From: Rhizorhabdus histidinilytica
Lineage (GTDB): Bacteria > Pseudomonadota > Alphaproteobacteria > Sphingomonadales > Sphingomonadaceae
DNA: 64,000 nucleotides
NCBI RefSeq assembly: GCF_900167915.1
Contig: NZ_FUYM01000005.1
Location: 186,001 to 250,000 of the forward strand
Reading direction: 5' to 3'
Shown: positions 46,268 through 54,943 of the stretch, one piece after another
Layout: the number at the start of each line of letters is the position of its first letter
Numbering within the stretch: position 1 is the stretch's first letter
Notes under the pieces: model-generated
Told to the model about the DNA's origin: nothing
What the model saw: the letters and a program-made list of their open reading frames with translations, nothing else
Databases searched by the model: none
Translations under genes and position numbers: made by a program

Positions 46268-46291
46268 GGGCGGCGTCACCGGCCGCCGCCC
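46268..46291. terminator. GC hairpin downstream of the small membrane protein gene
   Basis: Arms GGGCGGCG (46268-46275) and CGCCGCCC (46284-46291), perfect over 8 bp with an 8-nt loop, about 20 nt past the reverse-strand stop at 46313. No T-run. Confidence 0.4.
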
Positions 46292-46312
46292 CGGAACGGT
46301 GCGGCGAATCGC

Positions 46313-46534
46313 TCAGAACAGGCCGCCGCCGATGATCAGCCGGACGATGCCGACGACCAGCACAAAGCTGTTGAGCCGCCGCCCGCTGTCGCGGTGGGAG
46401 AGGATGCCGAACGCCGCGCCCATCAGCGCCAGCGGCACGATCGCCCAGTTCATCCAGCCCAGGAAGGGGAAGAAACCGAGCATCGCGCCGAGCAGGGCGA
46501 CAATGCCGATCGCGAGCGAGATGATGTTGAACAT
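46313..46534 (-). CDS. Small membrane protein, three hydrophobic segments
   Basis: 73 aa. MFNIISLAIGIVALLGAMLG, then FPFLGWMNWAIVPLALMGAAFGILS and a C-terminal NSFVLVVGIVRLIIGGG make up three hydrophobic stretches with little between them. No named family recognised; function unknown. Divergent from a lipoprotein gene over a 95-bp gap holding a GTGTTATAT palindrome, which probably regulates both. An in-frame ATG at 46570 would overlap that palindrome and is rejected. Confidence 0.7.
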   Translation of the reverse strand: MFNIISLAIGIVALLGAMLGFFPFLGWMNWAIVPLALMGAAFGILSHRDSGRRLNSFVLVVGIVRLIIGGGLF

Positions 46535-46573
46535 GGGACGCAACTTCGTCCAAGCTGCGCGGGATTGCAACTA

Positions 46574-46593
46574 GTGTTATATCTATATAACAC
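46574..46593. promoter_or_regulatory. GTGTTATAT-ct-ATATAACAC palindromic operator
   Basis: Perfect 9-bp arms around a 2-bp centre, in a 95-bp divergent gap and 36 bp from the lipoprotein start. It is the only AT-rich stretch nearby and could overlap both promoters. The shape is that of a dimeric repressor site, such as those of GntR/YtrA or PadR-like regulators; the regulator is not encoded next to it. Confidence 0.55.
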
Positions 46594-46629
46594 ACCGTCA
46601 GGATCTGGAAACTTCCCGGGAGAATGGTG

Positions 46630-47166
46630 ATGCGCAAAGCCGTGCTGGGATTGTCGGTGCCGTTGCTGCTGCTCGGCGCCTGCGAGATGAAGGTCGGCAA
46701 GGACGAGGGGGCGAAGGACGGCGCCTCGGTCGAGATCAGCGCCGACGGCAATGTCGCGATCGCGGCGAAGGACGGGGCCGAAGGGGTTTCGGTCTCGGTG
46801 CCGGGCTTCGAGGGCAAGGTGAAGATCCCCGGCATGGAGCTGGGCGGCGACCATATGGATATCGACGGAATGAAGCTCTATCCGGGTACCAAGCTGTCGG
46901 GGATCAACGTCACCGATCAGAGCGGCGCGGGCGACGGCGTGGTCGAGATGCGCTTCACCAGCCCCGCCGATCCCGGCAAGGTCGCCGCCTATTATGCCGC
47001 CGCGGCGCCCGGCGCGAACTTCCGCGACGTCGCGGTCAAGCAGGTCGGCGCGGCGTCGACCATGACCGCGACCAAGGACGACGGCGACCACCTGACCATC
47101 ACGATCAATCCGGCGGCGGGCGGATCGGCGGGCACCATCCTGATCCGCGACGCCGACGCGCGTTAG
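46630..47166 (+). CDS. Putative lipoprotein of unknown function
   Basis: 178 aa. Signal peptide MRKAVLGLSVPLLLLGAC with lipobox LLGAC at the predicted lipidated Cys, then a charged linker (EMKVGKDEGAKDGASVEIS). The mature region has beta-like repeats around VSVPGFEGKVKIPGMELGGD and a later segment VEMRFTSPADPGKVAAYYAA. No known family recognised. Three ATG/GTG codons in a row; 46630 has GGGAG 8 nt upstream. Divergent partner of the small membrane protein. Confidence 0.75.
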   Translation: MRKAVLGLSVPLLLLGACEMKVGKDEGAKDGASVEISADGNVAIAAKDGAEGVSVSVPGFEGKVKIPGMELGGDHMDIDGMKLYPGTKLSGINVTDQSGAGDGVVEMRFTSPADPGKVAAYYAAAAPGANFRDVAVKQVGAASTMTATKDDGDHLTITINPAAGGSAGTILIRDADAR

Positions 47167-47268
47167 AGCGATTTCAAGGCAGGTGGAAACATCTGCCGGC
47201 TCGGAAATCGCGGCAAACAATAAACTGGAGCGGCCGATCCGATACAATCAGGTCGTAAACCGCTCCAG
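47167..47268. repeat. Two hairpins between the lipoprotein gene and crcB
   Basis: GCGATTTC and GAAATCGC (about 47169-47206) enclose one stem-loop; CTGGAGCGG (47225-47233) and CCGCTCCAG (47260-47268) enclose a second. They follow the lipoprotein stop directly and may terminate it. No fluoride-riboswitch core could be found here although crcB lies downstream. The remaining ~55 nt before crcB show nothing further. Confidence 0.45.
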
Positions 47269-47322
47269 GCCGGCGAGGCGCCCGCACTGGCGCCCGGTCG
47301 CGGCAGCGGCTAAAGGGCGGGC

Positions 47323-47700
47323 ATGCCCCCGCTTCTCCTCGTCATGGTCGGCGGCGCCATCGGCGCCGGCTTCCGCTACCATATCGGCTCGGTCGCGCTT
47401 CGGCAGCTCGGCCCCGCCTTCCCGTTCGGCACCTGGATCGTCAACCTGCTCGGCGGGCTGCTGATGGGTGTGCTCGCCGCAGTGGTCGCCCGCGCGCCGA
47501 TCGAGGGCGAGCCGCTGCGCCTGTTCCTCGGCGTCGGCGTGCTCGGCGGTTTCACCACCTTCTCGGCCTTCACGCTGGAGACCTTCAACATGCTGACGCG
47601 CGGCGACTATGCGATGGCCTGCGCCTATGCGGTGTCGTCGGTCGCGGGATCGGTGCTGATGCTGTTCGCGGGCCTCGCGCTCGGCCGGGTGCTGGCATGA
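47323..47700 (+). CDS. crcB: Fluoride exporter CrcB/Fluc
   Basis: 125 aa, four membrane helices. Family signatures: VGGAIGAGFRYHIG at the start, FPFGTWIVNLLGGLLMGVLA (with the conserved Asn) and GVLGGFTTFSAFTLETFNML containing the TTFSTF-like fluoride path residues. Works as an antiparallel dimer that lets F- out of the cell. First gene of a chain with 4-nt overlaps: crcB-rluC-HAD-atp12. Confidence 0.95.
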   Translation: MPPLLLVMVGGAIGAGFRYHIGSVALRQLGPAFPFGTWIVNLLGGLLMGVLAAVVARAPIEGEPLRLFLGVGVLGGFTTFSAFTLETFNMLTRGDYAMACAYAVSSVAGSVLMLFAGLALGRVLA

Positions 47701-48803
47701 GCGGGGAGACCGACAGCCGCCAGTTCACGGTCGGCGACGACGACGACGGCATCCGGCTGGACCGCTGGTTCAAGCGTCACATGCCCGATACCAGCTTCAA
47801 CATCGTCTCACGCTGGGCGCGCACCGGGCAGCTCAGGGTCAACGGCAAGCGCGCCGCCCCCGGCGACCGGATCGAAGCGGGCCAGATCATCCGCCTGCCC
47901 CCGGCCGAGATCGCCGCGGCGGCGACCGCCGCCAAGGCGCAGCGCCCCGCCCGCTCCCGCGCGCCGCTGACCGAGGAGGAGATCGCCTTCGCGCGCAGCC
48001 TGGTGATCCACCAGGACCGGCAGGCGATCGTGATCAACAAGCCGCCCGGCCTGGCCACCCAGGGCGGCACCAAGACCGAGGTCCATGTCGACCGGCTGCT
48101 CGACGCGCTCCAGTTCGACGCGGAGAGCCGGCCCAAGCTGGTCCACCGGCTCGACAAGGACACGTCCGGGGTGCTGCTGCTCGCCCGCACCTCGCGCGCC
48201 GCCGCGCATTTCGCCAAGGCGTTCAGCAGCCGCACCGCGCGCAAGATCTATTGGGCGATCGCGACCGGCGTGCCGTCGATCGACGACGGCATGATCGAGC
48301 TTCCGATCGCAAAGCAGCCGGGCACCGGCGGCGAAAAGATGCACGTCGACGAGAAGGAGGGCAGCCCGGCGCGGACCCGCTATCGCGTGATCGAGCGCGC
48401 CGGCAACCGCGCCTGCTGGGTCGAGCTGCAACCCTATACCGGGCGCACCCATCAGCTCCGCGTCCATCTTGCCGCGATCGGCCATCCGATCGTCGGCGAC
48501 GGCAAATATGGCGGGGCCGAAGCCTTCCTCTCGGGCACGATCAGCCGCAAGATGCACCTTCACGCCCGCCGCCTGCGGGTCGACCATCCCGACGGCGGCA
48601 CGCTCGACGTGGTCGCCGAGCTGCCCGAGCACATCGCCGATTCGCTGCGCAACCTGGGTTTCGACGAGGCCGAGGGCGATCTGCCGATCGACGAGGTCAA
48701 ATTCTCCGAGACCGCCGAGGGCAAGCGCCGCGCGCAGGCCGCCAAGGCGAAGGACGCGCGCAAGGCGCGGCGCGGCGAGCGGCGCGGACGCAGCCGGGGA
48801 TGA
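47697..48803 (+). CDS. rluC: RluA-family 23S rRNA pseudouridine synthase (RluC-like)
   Basis: 368 aa. S4 domain at the N-terminus (IRLDRWFKRHMPDTSFNIVS), then the RluA catalytic domain with INKPPGLATQGG, the catalytic Asp in LVHRLDKDTSGVLLLARTS, and ELQPYTGRTHQLRVHLAAIG. A basic tail rich in Arg, Lys and Ala (about 340-368) is an RNA-binding extension. RluC makes Psi at 955, 2504 and 2580 of 23S rRNA; RluD is the alternative. Overlaps crcB and the HAD gene by 4 nt. Confidence 0.88.
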   Translation: MSGETDSRQFTVGDDDDGIRLDRWFKRHMPDTSFNIVSRWARTGQLRVNGKRAAPGDRIEAGQIIRLPPAEIAAAATAAKAQRPARSRAPLTEEEIAFARSLVIHQDRQAIVINKPPGLATQGGTKTEVHVDRLLDALQFDAESRPKLVHRLDKDTSGVLLLARTSRAAAHFAKAFSSRTARKIYWAIATGVPSIDDGMIELPIAKQPGTGGEKMHVDEKEGSPARTRYRVIERAGNRACWVELQPYTGRTHQLRVHLAAIGHPIVGDGKYGGAEAFLSGTISRKMHLHARRLRVDHPDGGTLDVVAELPEHIADSLRNLGFDEAEGDLPIDEVKFSETAEGKRRAQAAKAKDARKARRGERRGRSRG

Positions 48804-49492
48804 GCGGCTTCGCCTCGGGGCCCAACCGCCTCGCCATCTTCGACTGCGACGGCACGCTGGTCGACAGCCAGGCCAATATCTGCCGCGCGATGGCCGAGGC
48901 CTTCGCGATCGAGAAGCTGCCGGAGCCCGATGCCCCGGCGGTGCGCCGCGTCGTCGGCCTCAACCTGACCCAGGCGGTCGCGGTGCTGCTGCCCGACGCC
49001 GACCATGACCTGCACGTCCGGGTCGGCGAGACCTACAAGCGCGCCTTCCAGGCGATGCGCGGCGCGGGCGAGGTCGACGAGCCGCTGTTCCCCGGCGTCG
49101 CCGAGACGCTGCGCGCACTCGACGCGGACGGCTGGCTGCTCGCGGTGGCGACCGGCAAGTCCGATCGCGGGCTCCACCATTGCCTCGAGACGCACGGCAT
49201 CCACGGCCTGTTCGTCTCGCTCCAGACCGCCGACCGCCACCCGTCCAAGCCGCATCCGTCGATGATCATCCAGGCGATGGCCGACGCCGGCGCGATCCCG
49301 GCGACCAGCGTGATGATCGGCGACACCAGCTTCGACATCGGCATGGGGGTCAATGCAGGCTGTGCGACGATCGGCGTCGCCTGGGGCTATCACACCCCCC
49401 GTGAGCTGTTCGACGAGGGCGCCGATTTCGTCGCCGACCGGCCCGACCAGCTTCCCGAGATCCTCCGACTCGCGCTATCGGCGCAGCCATGA
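48800..49492 (+). CDS. HAD-superfamily hydrolase (phosphoglycolate phosphatase-like)
   Basis: 230 aa. HAD motif I RLAIFDCDGTLVDSQANICR, motif II VATGKSDRG, and motif III/IV SKPHPSMI with VMIGDTSFDIGMGVNAGC. A helical cap lies between motifs I and II. Such Gph/PpaX-like phosphatases act on small phosphates; the substrate is not defined. ATGA overlaps on both sides imply tight co-translation with rluC and atp12. Confidence 0.88.
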   Translation: MSGFASGPNRLAIFDCDGTLVDSQANICRAMAEAFAIEKLPEPDAPAVRRVVGLNLTQAVAVLLPDADHDLHVRVGETYKRAFQAMRGAGEVDEPLFPGVAETLRALDADGWLLAVATGKSDRGLHHCLETHGIHGLFVSLQTADRHPSKPHPSMIIQAMADAGAIPATSVMIGDTSFDIGMGVNAGCATIGVAWGYHTPRELFDEGADFVADRPDQLPEILRLALSAQP

Positions 49493-50181
49493 AGCGATTC
49501 TACAAGCAGGTGTCGGTGGAGCCCGTCGCGGGCGGCCATGCGATCCGGCTCGACGGGCGTCCGGTGAAGACCCCGGCGCGCGCCGACCTTGCCCTCCCCA
49601 CCTCGGCGCTGGCGCATGCCGTCGCCGCCGAGTGGGATGCGCAGACCGAGGAGATCGATCCGCGCCGGATGCCGCTGACCGGTCTCGCCAACGCCGCGAT
49701 CGACCGGATCGCACCCGACCCTGCCGCCTTCGCCCAAGGCCTCGCCGCCTATGCCGAGACCGACCTGCTCTGCTACCGCGCCGACGGCCCGGCGCCGCTG
49801 GTCGCACGCCAGGCGGCGATCTGGGACCCGCTGCTCGACTGGGCGCGCGGCCGCTACGACGTCCATTTCGAGACGGTTGCGGGCATCGTCCACCGCCGCC
49901 AGCCCGACGAGACGGTGCAGCGGCTGGCGGCGGCGGTCGCCGCGCATGATGCCTTCCACCTCGCCGCGCTCCAGCCGCTCGTCACCATCGCCGGCTCGCT
50001 GGTGATTGCGCTGGCGGTGGTCGAAGGCCGAATCGACGCCGAAAAGGCCTTCGCCGCAGCGCATCTCGATGAGATGTGGCAGGCCGAGCAATGGGGCGAG
50101 GATGCCCTCGCCACCGAAGCCCGCGAAAACCGCCGCGCCGACTTCAAGGCGGCGGCACGGTTGTTGGGATTGCTGGCTTAG
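49489..50181 (+). CDS. ATP12-type F1-ATPase assembly chaperone
   Basis: 230 aa. KRFYKQVSVEPVAGGHAIRL, DGRPVKTPARADLALPT, AAEWDAQTEEIDPRRMPLTGLAN and the ETDLLCYRADGP stretch are ATP12 hallmarks. In mitochondria Atp12 holds the F1 alpha subunit before assembly; alphaproteobacteria keep a homologue, fitting the lineage inferred here. Last gene of the crcB chain, convergent with the membrane-protein gene 4 bp away. Confidence 0.93.
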   Translation: MKRFYKQVSVEPVAGGHAIRLDGRPVKTPARADLALPTSALAHAVAAEWDAQTEEIDPRRMPLTGLANAAIDRIAPDPAAFAQGLAAYAETDLLCYRADGPAPLVARQAAIWDPLLDWARGRYDVHFETVAGIVHRRQPDETVQRLAAAVAAHDAFHLAALQPLVTIAGSLVIALAVVEGRIDAEKAFAAAHLDEMWQAEQWGEDALATEARENRRADFKAAARLLGLLA

Positions 50182-50185
50182 CGGT

Positions 50186-50749
50186 TCAGCTCAATATCCC
50201 GCCGCGCGGAAGGAACCAGCGGGCGATGATCAGGCCAGCGGCGGCCAGGCCGACGAAGTCGCTGACGAACAGGTAGATCCAGTAGCCGAAGCCGAAATGG
50301 TTGAAGATCGGCTGGCCGATATCGAGATAGAGCGTCGCCGCCAGCGCGAACAGGATGGCGACCTGCGCGCGGCCGGCGAAGTCGGCGATCCGCGAGCCGA
50401 CCACGCCCATCGCCGCGGCGATGATCAGGCCGGTCACCAGCGCGAGGATGAAGCCGGTGCCGAGCGATCCGCTGTCGACCACCGGGAATCCGCCGGTGTT
50501 GAAATGGACGACCGCGACCGGCCCGCGCGCGAAGGCGATATCGCCCACCGCCGTCCCGGTCGCCGGGATCGAATAGGTGCCGGTCCCGCTCGCCGTCAGG
50601 GTCTCGGCAAGCGCCTGCTGGATCGCCGCCGACTGCGGCTGTTCGAGCCGGTTGAAGGCAAGCTGGCTGAGCGGCGTGCCCCAGAAGACGAAGCCGATCA
50701 GATAGAGCGCGACACCGGCGACGATACCGCCAGTCAAGGTCCTGGCCAT
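50186..50749 (-). CDS. Conserved membrane protein of unknown function
   Basis: 187 aa. One hydrophobic segment at the N-terminus (ARTLTGGIVAGVALYLIGFVF), a soluble middle of ~70 residues, then three more segments (ALVTGLIIAAAMGVVG, VAILFALAATLYLDIG, FVSDFVGLAAAGLIIARWFL). No named domain recognised. Met at 50749 has GGGAGGG 5 nt upstream. Stands alone. Confidence 0.7.
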   Translation of the reverse strand: MARTLTGGIVAGVALYLIGFVFWGTPLSQLAFNRLEQPQSAAIQQALAETLTASGTGTYSIPATGTAVGDIAFARGPVAVVHFNTGGFPVVDSGSLGTGFILALVTGLIIAAAMGVVGSRIADFAGRAQVAILFALAATLYLDIGQPIFNHFGFGYWIYLFVSDFVGLAAAGLIIARWFLPRGGILS

Positions 50750-50887
50750 GCGGGCCCTCCCGTCAATCCAAACCCGGGAGGCTAGGCCAAAGATCGTTCC
50801 GTGCAAGCAATACTGCGATGGGATGTGTCGTTTAGTCCTTGGACGCCGGAGATTTTCCCGCGATATTCAGGAACGGACTCGGCGAAC

Positions 50888-50976
50888 GGGACGCGCAGCG
50901 TCCCGCAAGGCCGAACGGCCGCCCGAGCTTATGCGAGGATAGCCAAGTGCGCGGATGCGCACGCCGGCGCCTGAGG
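50888..50976 (-). repeat. Three-hairpin 3' element, copy D
   Basis: Read on the minus strand from 50976: CCTCAGGCGCCGG, hairpin 1 (GTGCG-CATCCG-CGCAC), the 20-nt linker identical to copies A and B, hairpin 2 (GGCC-GTTC-GGCC), TTGC, hairpin 3 (GGGACGC-TGC-GCGTCCC). It starts 13 nt after the gmk stop. Its 5' half equals copy B and its 3' hairpin equals copy A, so copies recombine or share ancestry in modules. Confidence 0.8.
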
Positions 50977-50980
50977 CCCA

Positions 50981-51004
50981 AACAAAAAACTACCCCGCAG
51001 GGGT
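50981..51004 (-). terminator. Intrinsic terminator at the gmk stop codon
   Basis: On the minus strand ACCCC-TGC-GGGGT forms a 5-bp stem in the last codons; TAG follows, then TTTTTTG and TTT. Same arrangement (stem in the last codons, stop, T-run, then the three-hairpin element) as at the hybrid kinase and rnhA. Confidence 0.6.
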
Positions 51005-51631
51005 GGTCAGCTTCCGGATGAACCCGATCAGGCCGGTCTGGCGGCTGCGCTTGAGGCGTTCGGCCTGGAGGATGTGCTGGACCTCGGCGAAGCAACGGTC
51101 GACGTCGTCGTTGATCAGCACATAGTCGTAGCCATCCCAGTGGCTGACCTCGGCCGCGGCGCGCTGCATCCGGCCGACGATCACCTCCTCGCTGTCGGTG
51201 GCGCGCTTGCGCAGCCGGTCCTCGAGCTCGACCATCGACGGCGGCAGGATGAATACGCGCACCACGTCGCCGCCACAGGTCTGGTAGAGCTGCTGCGCAC
51301 CTTGCCAGTCGATGTCGAACAGCACGTCGCGCCCGTCGCTGAGCATCGCGTCGATCGGCTGGGCGGGCGATCCGTAGCGATGGTTGAACACGTGCGCCCA
51401 TTCGAGGAACTCGTGGTTCGACACCATGTCGCGGAATTTTTCGAGATCGACGAAATGATAGTCGACGCCGTCGACCTCGCCGGGGCGCATCGGCCGGGTG
51501 GTTGCCGAGACCGACATCTTCAGATTGTCGTCGGAAGCGAGCAGGCGGCGTGCGATGGTGGACTTGCCGGCGCCCGAGGGCGAGGAGAGGACGAACAGGA
51601 CGCCGCGGCGCTTGAGCGTGATATGGGCCAT
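50990..51631 (-). CDS. gmk: Guanylate kinase
   Basis: 213 aa. Phosphorylates GMP to GDP. P-loop LFVLSSPSGAGKSTIARRLL, the GMP-binding TTRPMRPGEVDGVDYHFV and YGSPAQPIDAML are in place, as is LFDIDWQGAQQLYQTCG. No partner operon: the next gene upstream lies 180 bp away beyond two hairpin repeats. Confidence 0.96.
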   Translation of the reverse strand: MAHITLKRRGVLFVLSSPSGAGKSTIARRLLASDDNLKMSVSATTRPMRPGEVDGVDYHFVDLEKFRDMVSNHEFLEWAHVFNHRYGSPAQPIDAMLSDGRDVLFDIDWQGAQQLYQTCGGDVVRVFILPPSMVELEDRLRKRATDSEEVIVGRMQRAAAEVSHWDGYDYVLINDDVDRCFAEVQHILQAERLKRSRQTGLIGFIRKLTTPAG

Positions 51632-51689
51632 GGCGGCACTTGCCCCGGACAGGGGCGCCGCGTCAATCCTGCGCCGCCGGCAAAATCAG

Positions 51690-51750
51690 ATGCTGGACCT
51701 TGATCGTTTCAGGCCGAATCAGCCTGAAACGTGAATCAAGGTCCCAACAT
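51690..51750. repeat. Imperfect 25-bp hairpin upstream of gmk
   Basis: CGTTTCAGGC (51705-51714) and GCCTGAAACG (51722-51731) pair perfectly; the outer parts ATGCTGGACCTTGAT and ATCAAGGTCCCAACAT pair with few mismatches, offset by a TGA bulge. It lies between the small gene at 51811 and gmk, same strand, so it may end the former's transcript. Confidence 0.5.
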
Positions 51751-51758
51751 TTTGAAGA

Positions 51759-51818
51759 GAGCCTGATTCACGCCATTGGCGGAAGCGCAGAGCGCTTCCG
51801 CCTCAGACGATCAGGCTC
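51759..51818. repeat. GAGCCTGATTC-type hairpin repeat
   Basis: Ends GAGCCTGAT (51759) and ATCAGGCTC (to 51818) are reverse complements and enclose GGAAGCGC-AGA-GCGCTTCC. It shares its word order with the repeat at 31436. The right end overlaps the last codons and the stop of the small reverse gene, whose final residues therefore come from the repeat. Confidence 0.6.
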
Positions 51819-52041
51819 TAGCGGCCGGCGGCGGCGGGCCTTTCTCCGCGCCGCGATCGGCCTTGCGCCGGTCGAGCGCCTTCTTGGCGACATAGGCGCC
51901 GCCGAGCAGCAGGCCGATCGGCCCGGCGCGGCGGACGACGCTCGCGGCGGCGGCGCCAAGCACCGCGCCCTTCACCCCGCCCTCGCCGTCGCGGCGGTCG
52001 ATCCTGTGGCCGATGAAGGCGCCGATGAGCTTGCCGATCAT
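51811..52041 (-). CDS. Small glycine/alanine-rich protein, unknown function
   Basis: 76 aa. IGKLIGAFIGHRIDRRDGEG then GAVLGAAAASVVRRAGPIGLLLGGAYVAKKALDRRK: one moderately hydrophobic Gly/Ala-rich region flanked by Arg/Lys, compatible with membrane association. No known family recognised. The start could also be 52062. It ends inside a repeat. Composition agrees with its neighbours and the frame is clean, but the evidence that it is expressed is modest. Confidence 0.55.
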   Translation of the reverse strand: MIGKLIGAFIGHRIDRRDGEGGVKGAVLGAAAASVVRRAGPIGLLLGGAYVAKKALDRRKADRGAEKGPPPPAARA

Positions 52042-52120
52042 GCCGATATGTCCCTGATACACTGGTTCACCGAAAGAAGCGCGCGGGATGCGGGGAAGTT
52101 CCCCTCCCCGCCGTTGAGAT

Positions 52121-53515
<1,395 letters not shown>

Positions 53516-53572
53516 GACAATCCTCGGGCTCAGCGTGGCTACAGCCAATATGGGTCACCCCTGCCCCTCGCC

Positions 53573-53702
53573 TGCCTGCAAGGCAGGCGCTCGGGATAAA
53601 CTTCGGCCTCTGGCCGAAGGCAGGGGTCCATGTCTCTCGTCACCCGCGACGGCATCCGAGAAGGGCGAGAGACATGGATGCCAGCCTGCGCTGGCATGAC
53701 GA
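53573..53702. repeat. Composite hairpin repeat sharing a 36-nt unit with the addB insert
   Basis: 53573-53608 repeats bases 15056-15091 with one mismatch (both contain TGCCTGCAAGGCAGGCGCTC). It is followed by the paired words CTTCGGCC/GGCCGAAG and, further on, GTCTCTCGTCA...GAGAGAC and ATGCCAGCCTGCGCTGGCAT. Located between fumC and sspB. Confidence 0.65.
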
Positions 53703-53723
53703 GTCTCGCAAATGGAAACGCGC

Positions 53724-54215
53724 CTACTTCTTGCGCGTGAAGTCGACCGAGACGACGTTCGACCCGTCCTCGACCGGCGCGGGCGGCGGCGAGGGGGCGT
53801 CGTTGCCGGCGAAGCTGTGGCCGGTGTCCTCGATCGCATCGTCGGCCTGCGCCTGGAACTGGAGCGCGAAGTTGACCGCCGGATCGACGAAGCCGGTCAC
53901 CGCCGCGAAGGGAATCACGAGCCGGGCCGGGACCTGGTTGAACGACAGGCCGACCTCGAAACCGTCGGGACGCACCTTCAGGTCCCAGAAGCGATTCTGG
54001 ATGACGATCGTCATCTCGTCGGGGAAGCGCTCCACCAGATGCTTGGGGATGTCGACGCCCTGGCCCTGGGTCTTGAAGGTGATGTAGAAATGATGGTCGC
54101 CGGGCAGGCCGCCCGCCTTCTCGACCTCGCCCAGCACCCGGCCGACCACGGCGCGGAGCGCCTCCTGGACGATCTCGTCATAGGGAATCAGGCTGTCGGG
54201 CGCTTGGTCGCTCAT
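53724..54215 (-). CDS. sspB: ClpXP adaptor SspB (alphaproteobacterial type)
   Basis: 163 aa. Tethers ssrA-tagged proteins to ClpXP. Core ALRAVVGRVLGEVEKAGGLPGDHHFYITFKTQ in two parts, IPKHLVERFPDEMTIVIQNRFWDL and LSFNQVPARLVIPFAAVTGFVDP, as in the SspB-alpha family. A Pro-rich flexible linker follows and the last residues VVSVDFTRKK form the ClpX-binding tail. Start Met at 54215. Divergent from hisB. Confidence 0.93.
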   Translation of the reverse strand: MSDQAPDSLIPYDEIVQEALRAVVGRVLGEVEKAGGLPGDHHFYITFKTQGQGVDIPKHLVERFPDEMTIVIQNRFWDLKVRPDGFEVGLSFNQVPARLVIPFAAVTGFVDPAVNFALQFQAQADDAIEDTGHSFAGNDAPSPPPAPVEDGSNVVSVDFTRKK

Positions 54216-54258
54216 GGCGCTTTGGTGGACGCTCGACCCCGCCGGGTCAAGTCGTGCG

Positions 54259-54286
54259 TTGCAGCGCGGCGCAACCTCGCTATAGC
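54259..54286 (+). promoter_or_regulatory. Possible promoter of the his operon
   Basis: TTGCAG (54259-54264), 16-bp spacer, TATAGC (54281-54286), about 68 nt before the hisB start, in the divergent sspB-hisB gap. No attenuator with a His-rich leader peptide is apparent. Confidence 0.4.
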
Positions 54287-54354
54287 GGCGCCGACCCGTG
54301 TGTGGGTTTTGCCACAGGTGCACGGGACAGGCCATAGGGAATCAGGGGGCCGCC

Positions 54355-54942
54355 ATGCGGACCGCATCGATCACGCGCAACACCAGCGAGACCGCGATCG
54401 CGGTCGAGCTGAACCTCGACGGCACCGGCGTCTACAGCGTCGCGACCGGCATCGGCTTCCTCGACCATATGCTCGAGCAGCTGTCGCGCCACTCGCTGAT
54501 CGACCTGACCGTGAAGATCGACGGCGACCTCCACATCGACCAGCACCACACCACCGAGGACAGCGGCATCGCGATCGGCGAGGCGCTGGCCAAGGCCCTC
54601 GGCGACAAGAAGGGCATCACCCGCTACGGCCATGCCTATGCGCCGATGGACGAGACGCTGACCCGCGTCGCGCTCGACATATCGGGGCGGCCGTGGACGG
54701 TGTGGAAGGTCGACCTCAAGGGCCCGCGCCTGGGCGAATGGGACACCGAGCTGATCGAGCACTGGTTCCAGAGCTTCGCGCAGGCGGCGGGCATCACCCT
54801 GCACGTCGAGAATCTCTACGGCACCAATCAGCATCACATCGTCGAGAGCTGCTACAAGGGCTTGGCTCGCGCGCTGCGCACCGCGGTGGAAATCGATCCG
54901 CGCAAGGCCGATTCGATTCCGTCGACCAAGGGGATGCTCTGA
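54355..54942 (+). CDS. hisB: Imidazoleglycerol-phosphate dehydratase
   Basis: 195 aa, monofunctional form. Metal-binding motifs [17 protein letters not shown] and [17 protein letters not shown], with [18 protein letters not shown] between repeats. Histidine pathway step 6. Start ATG at 54355 follows CAGGGGG. hisH begins one base after its stop. Confidence 0.97.
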   Translation: MRTASITRNTSETAIAVELNLDGTGVYSVATGIGFLDHMLEQLSRHSLIDLTVKIDGDLHIDQHHTTEDSGIAIGEALAKALGDKKGITRYGHAYAPMDETLTRVALDISGRPWTVWKVDLKGPRLGEWDTELIEHWFQSFAQAAGITLHVENLYGTNQHHIVESCYKGLARALRTAVEIDPRKADSIPSTKGML

Positions 54943-54943
54943 G

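Noticed and set aside
47167-47322. Fluoride riboswitch upstream of crcB
   Set aside because: The conserved GGNGAUGG core and the pairing downstream pseudoknot words could not be found; only two plain hairpins are present.
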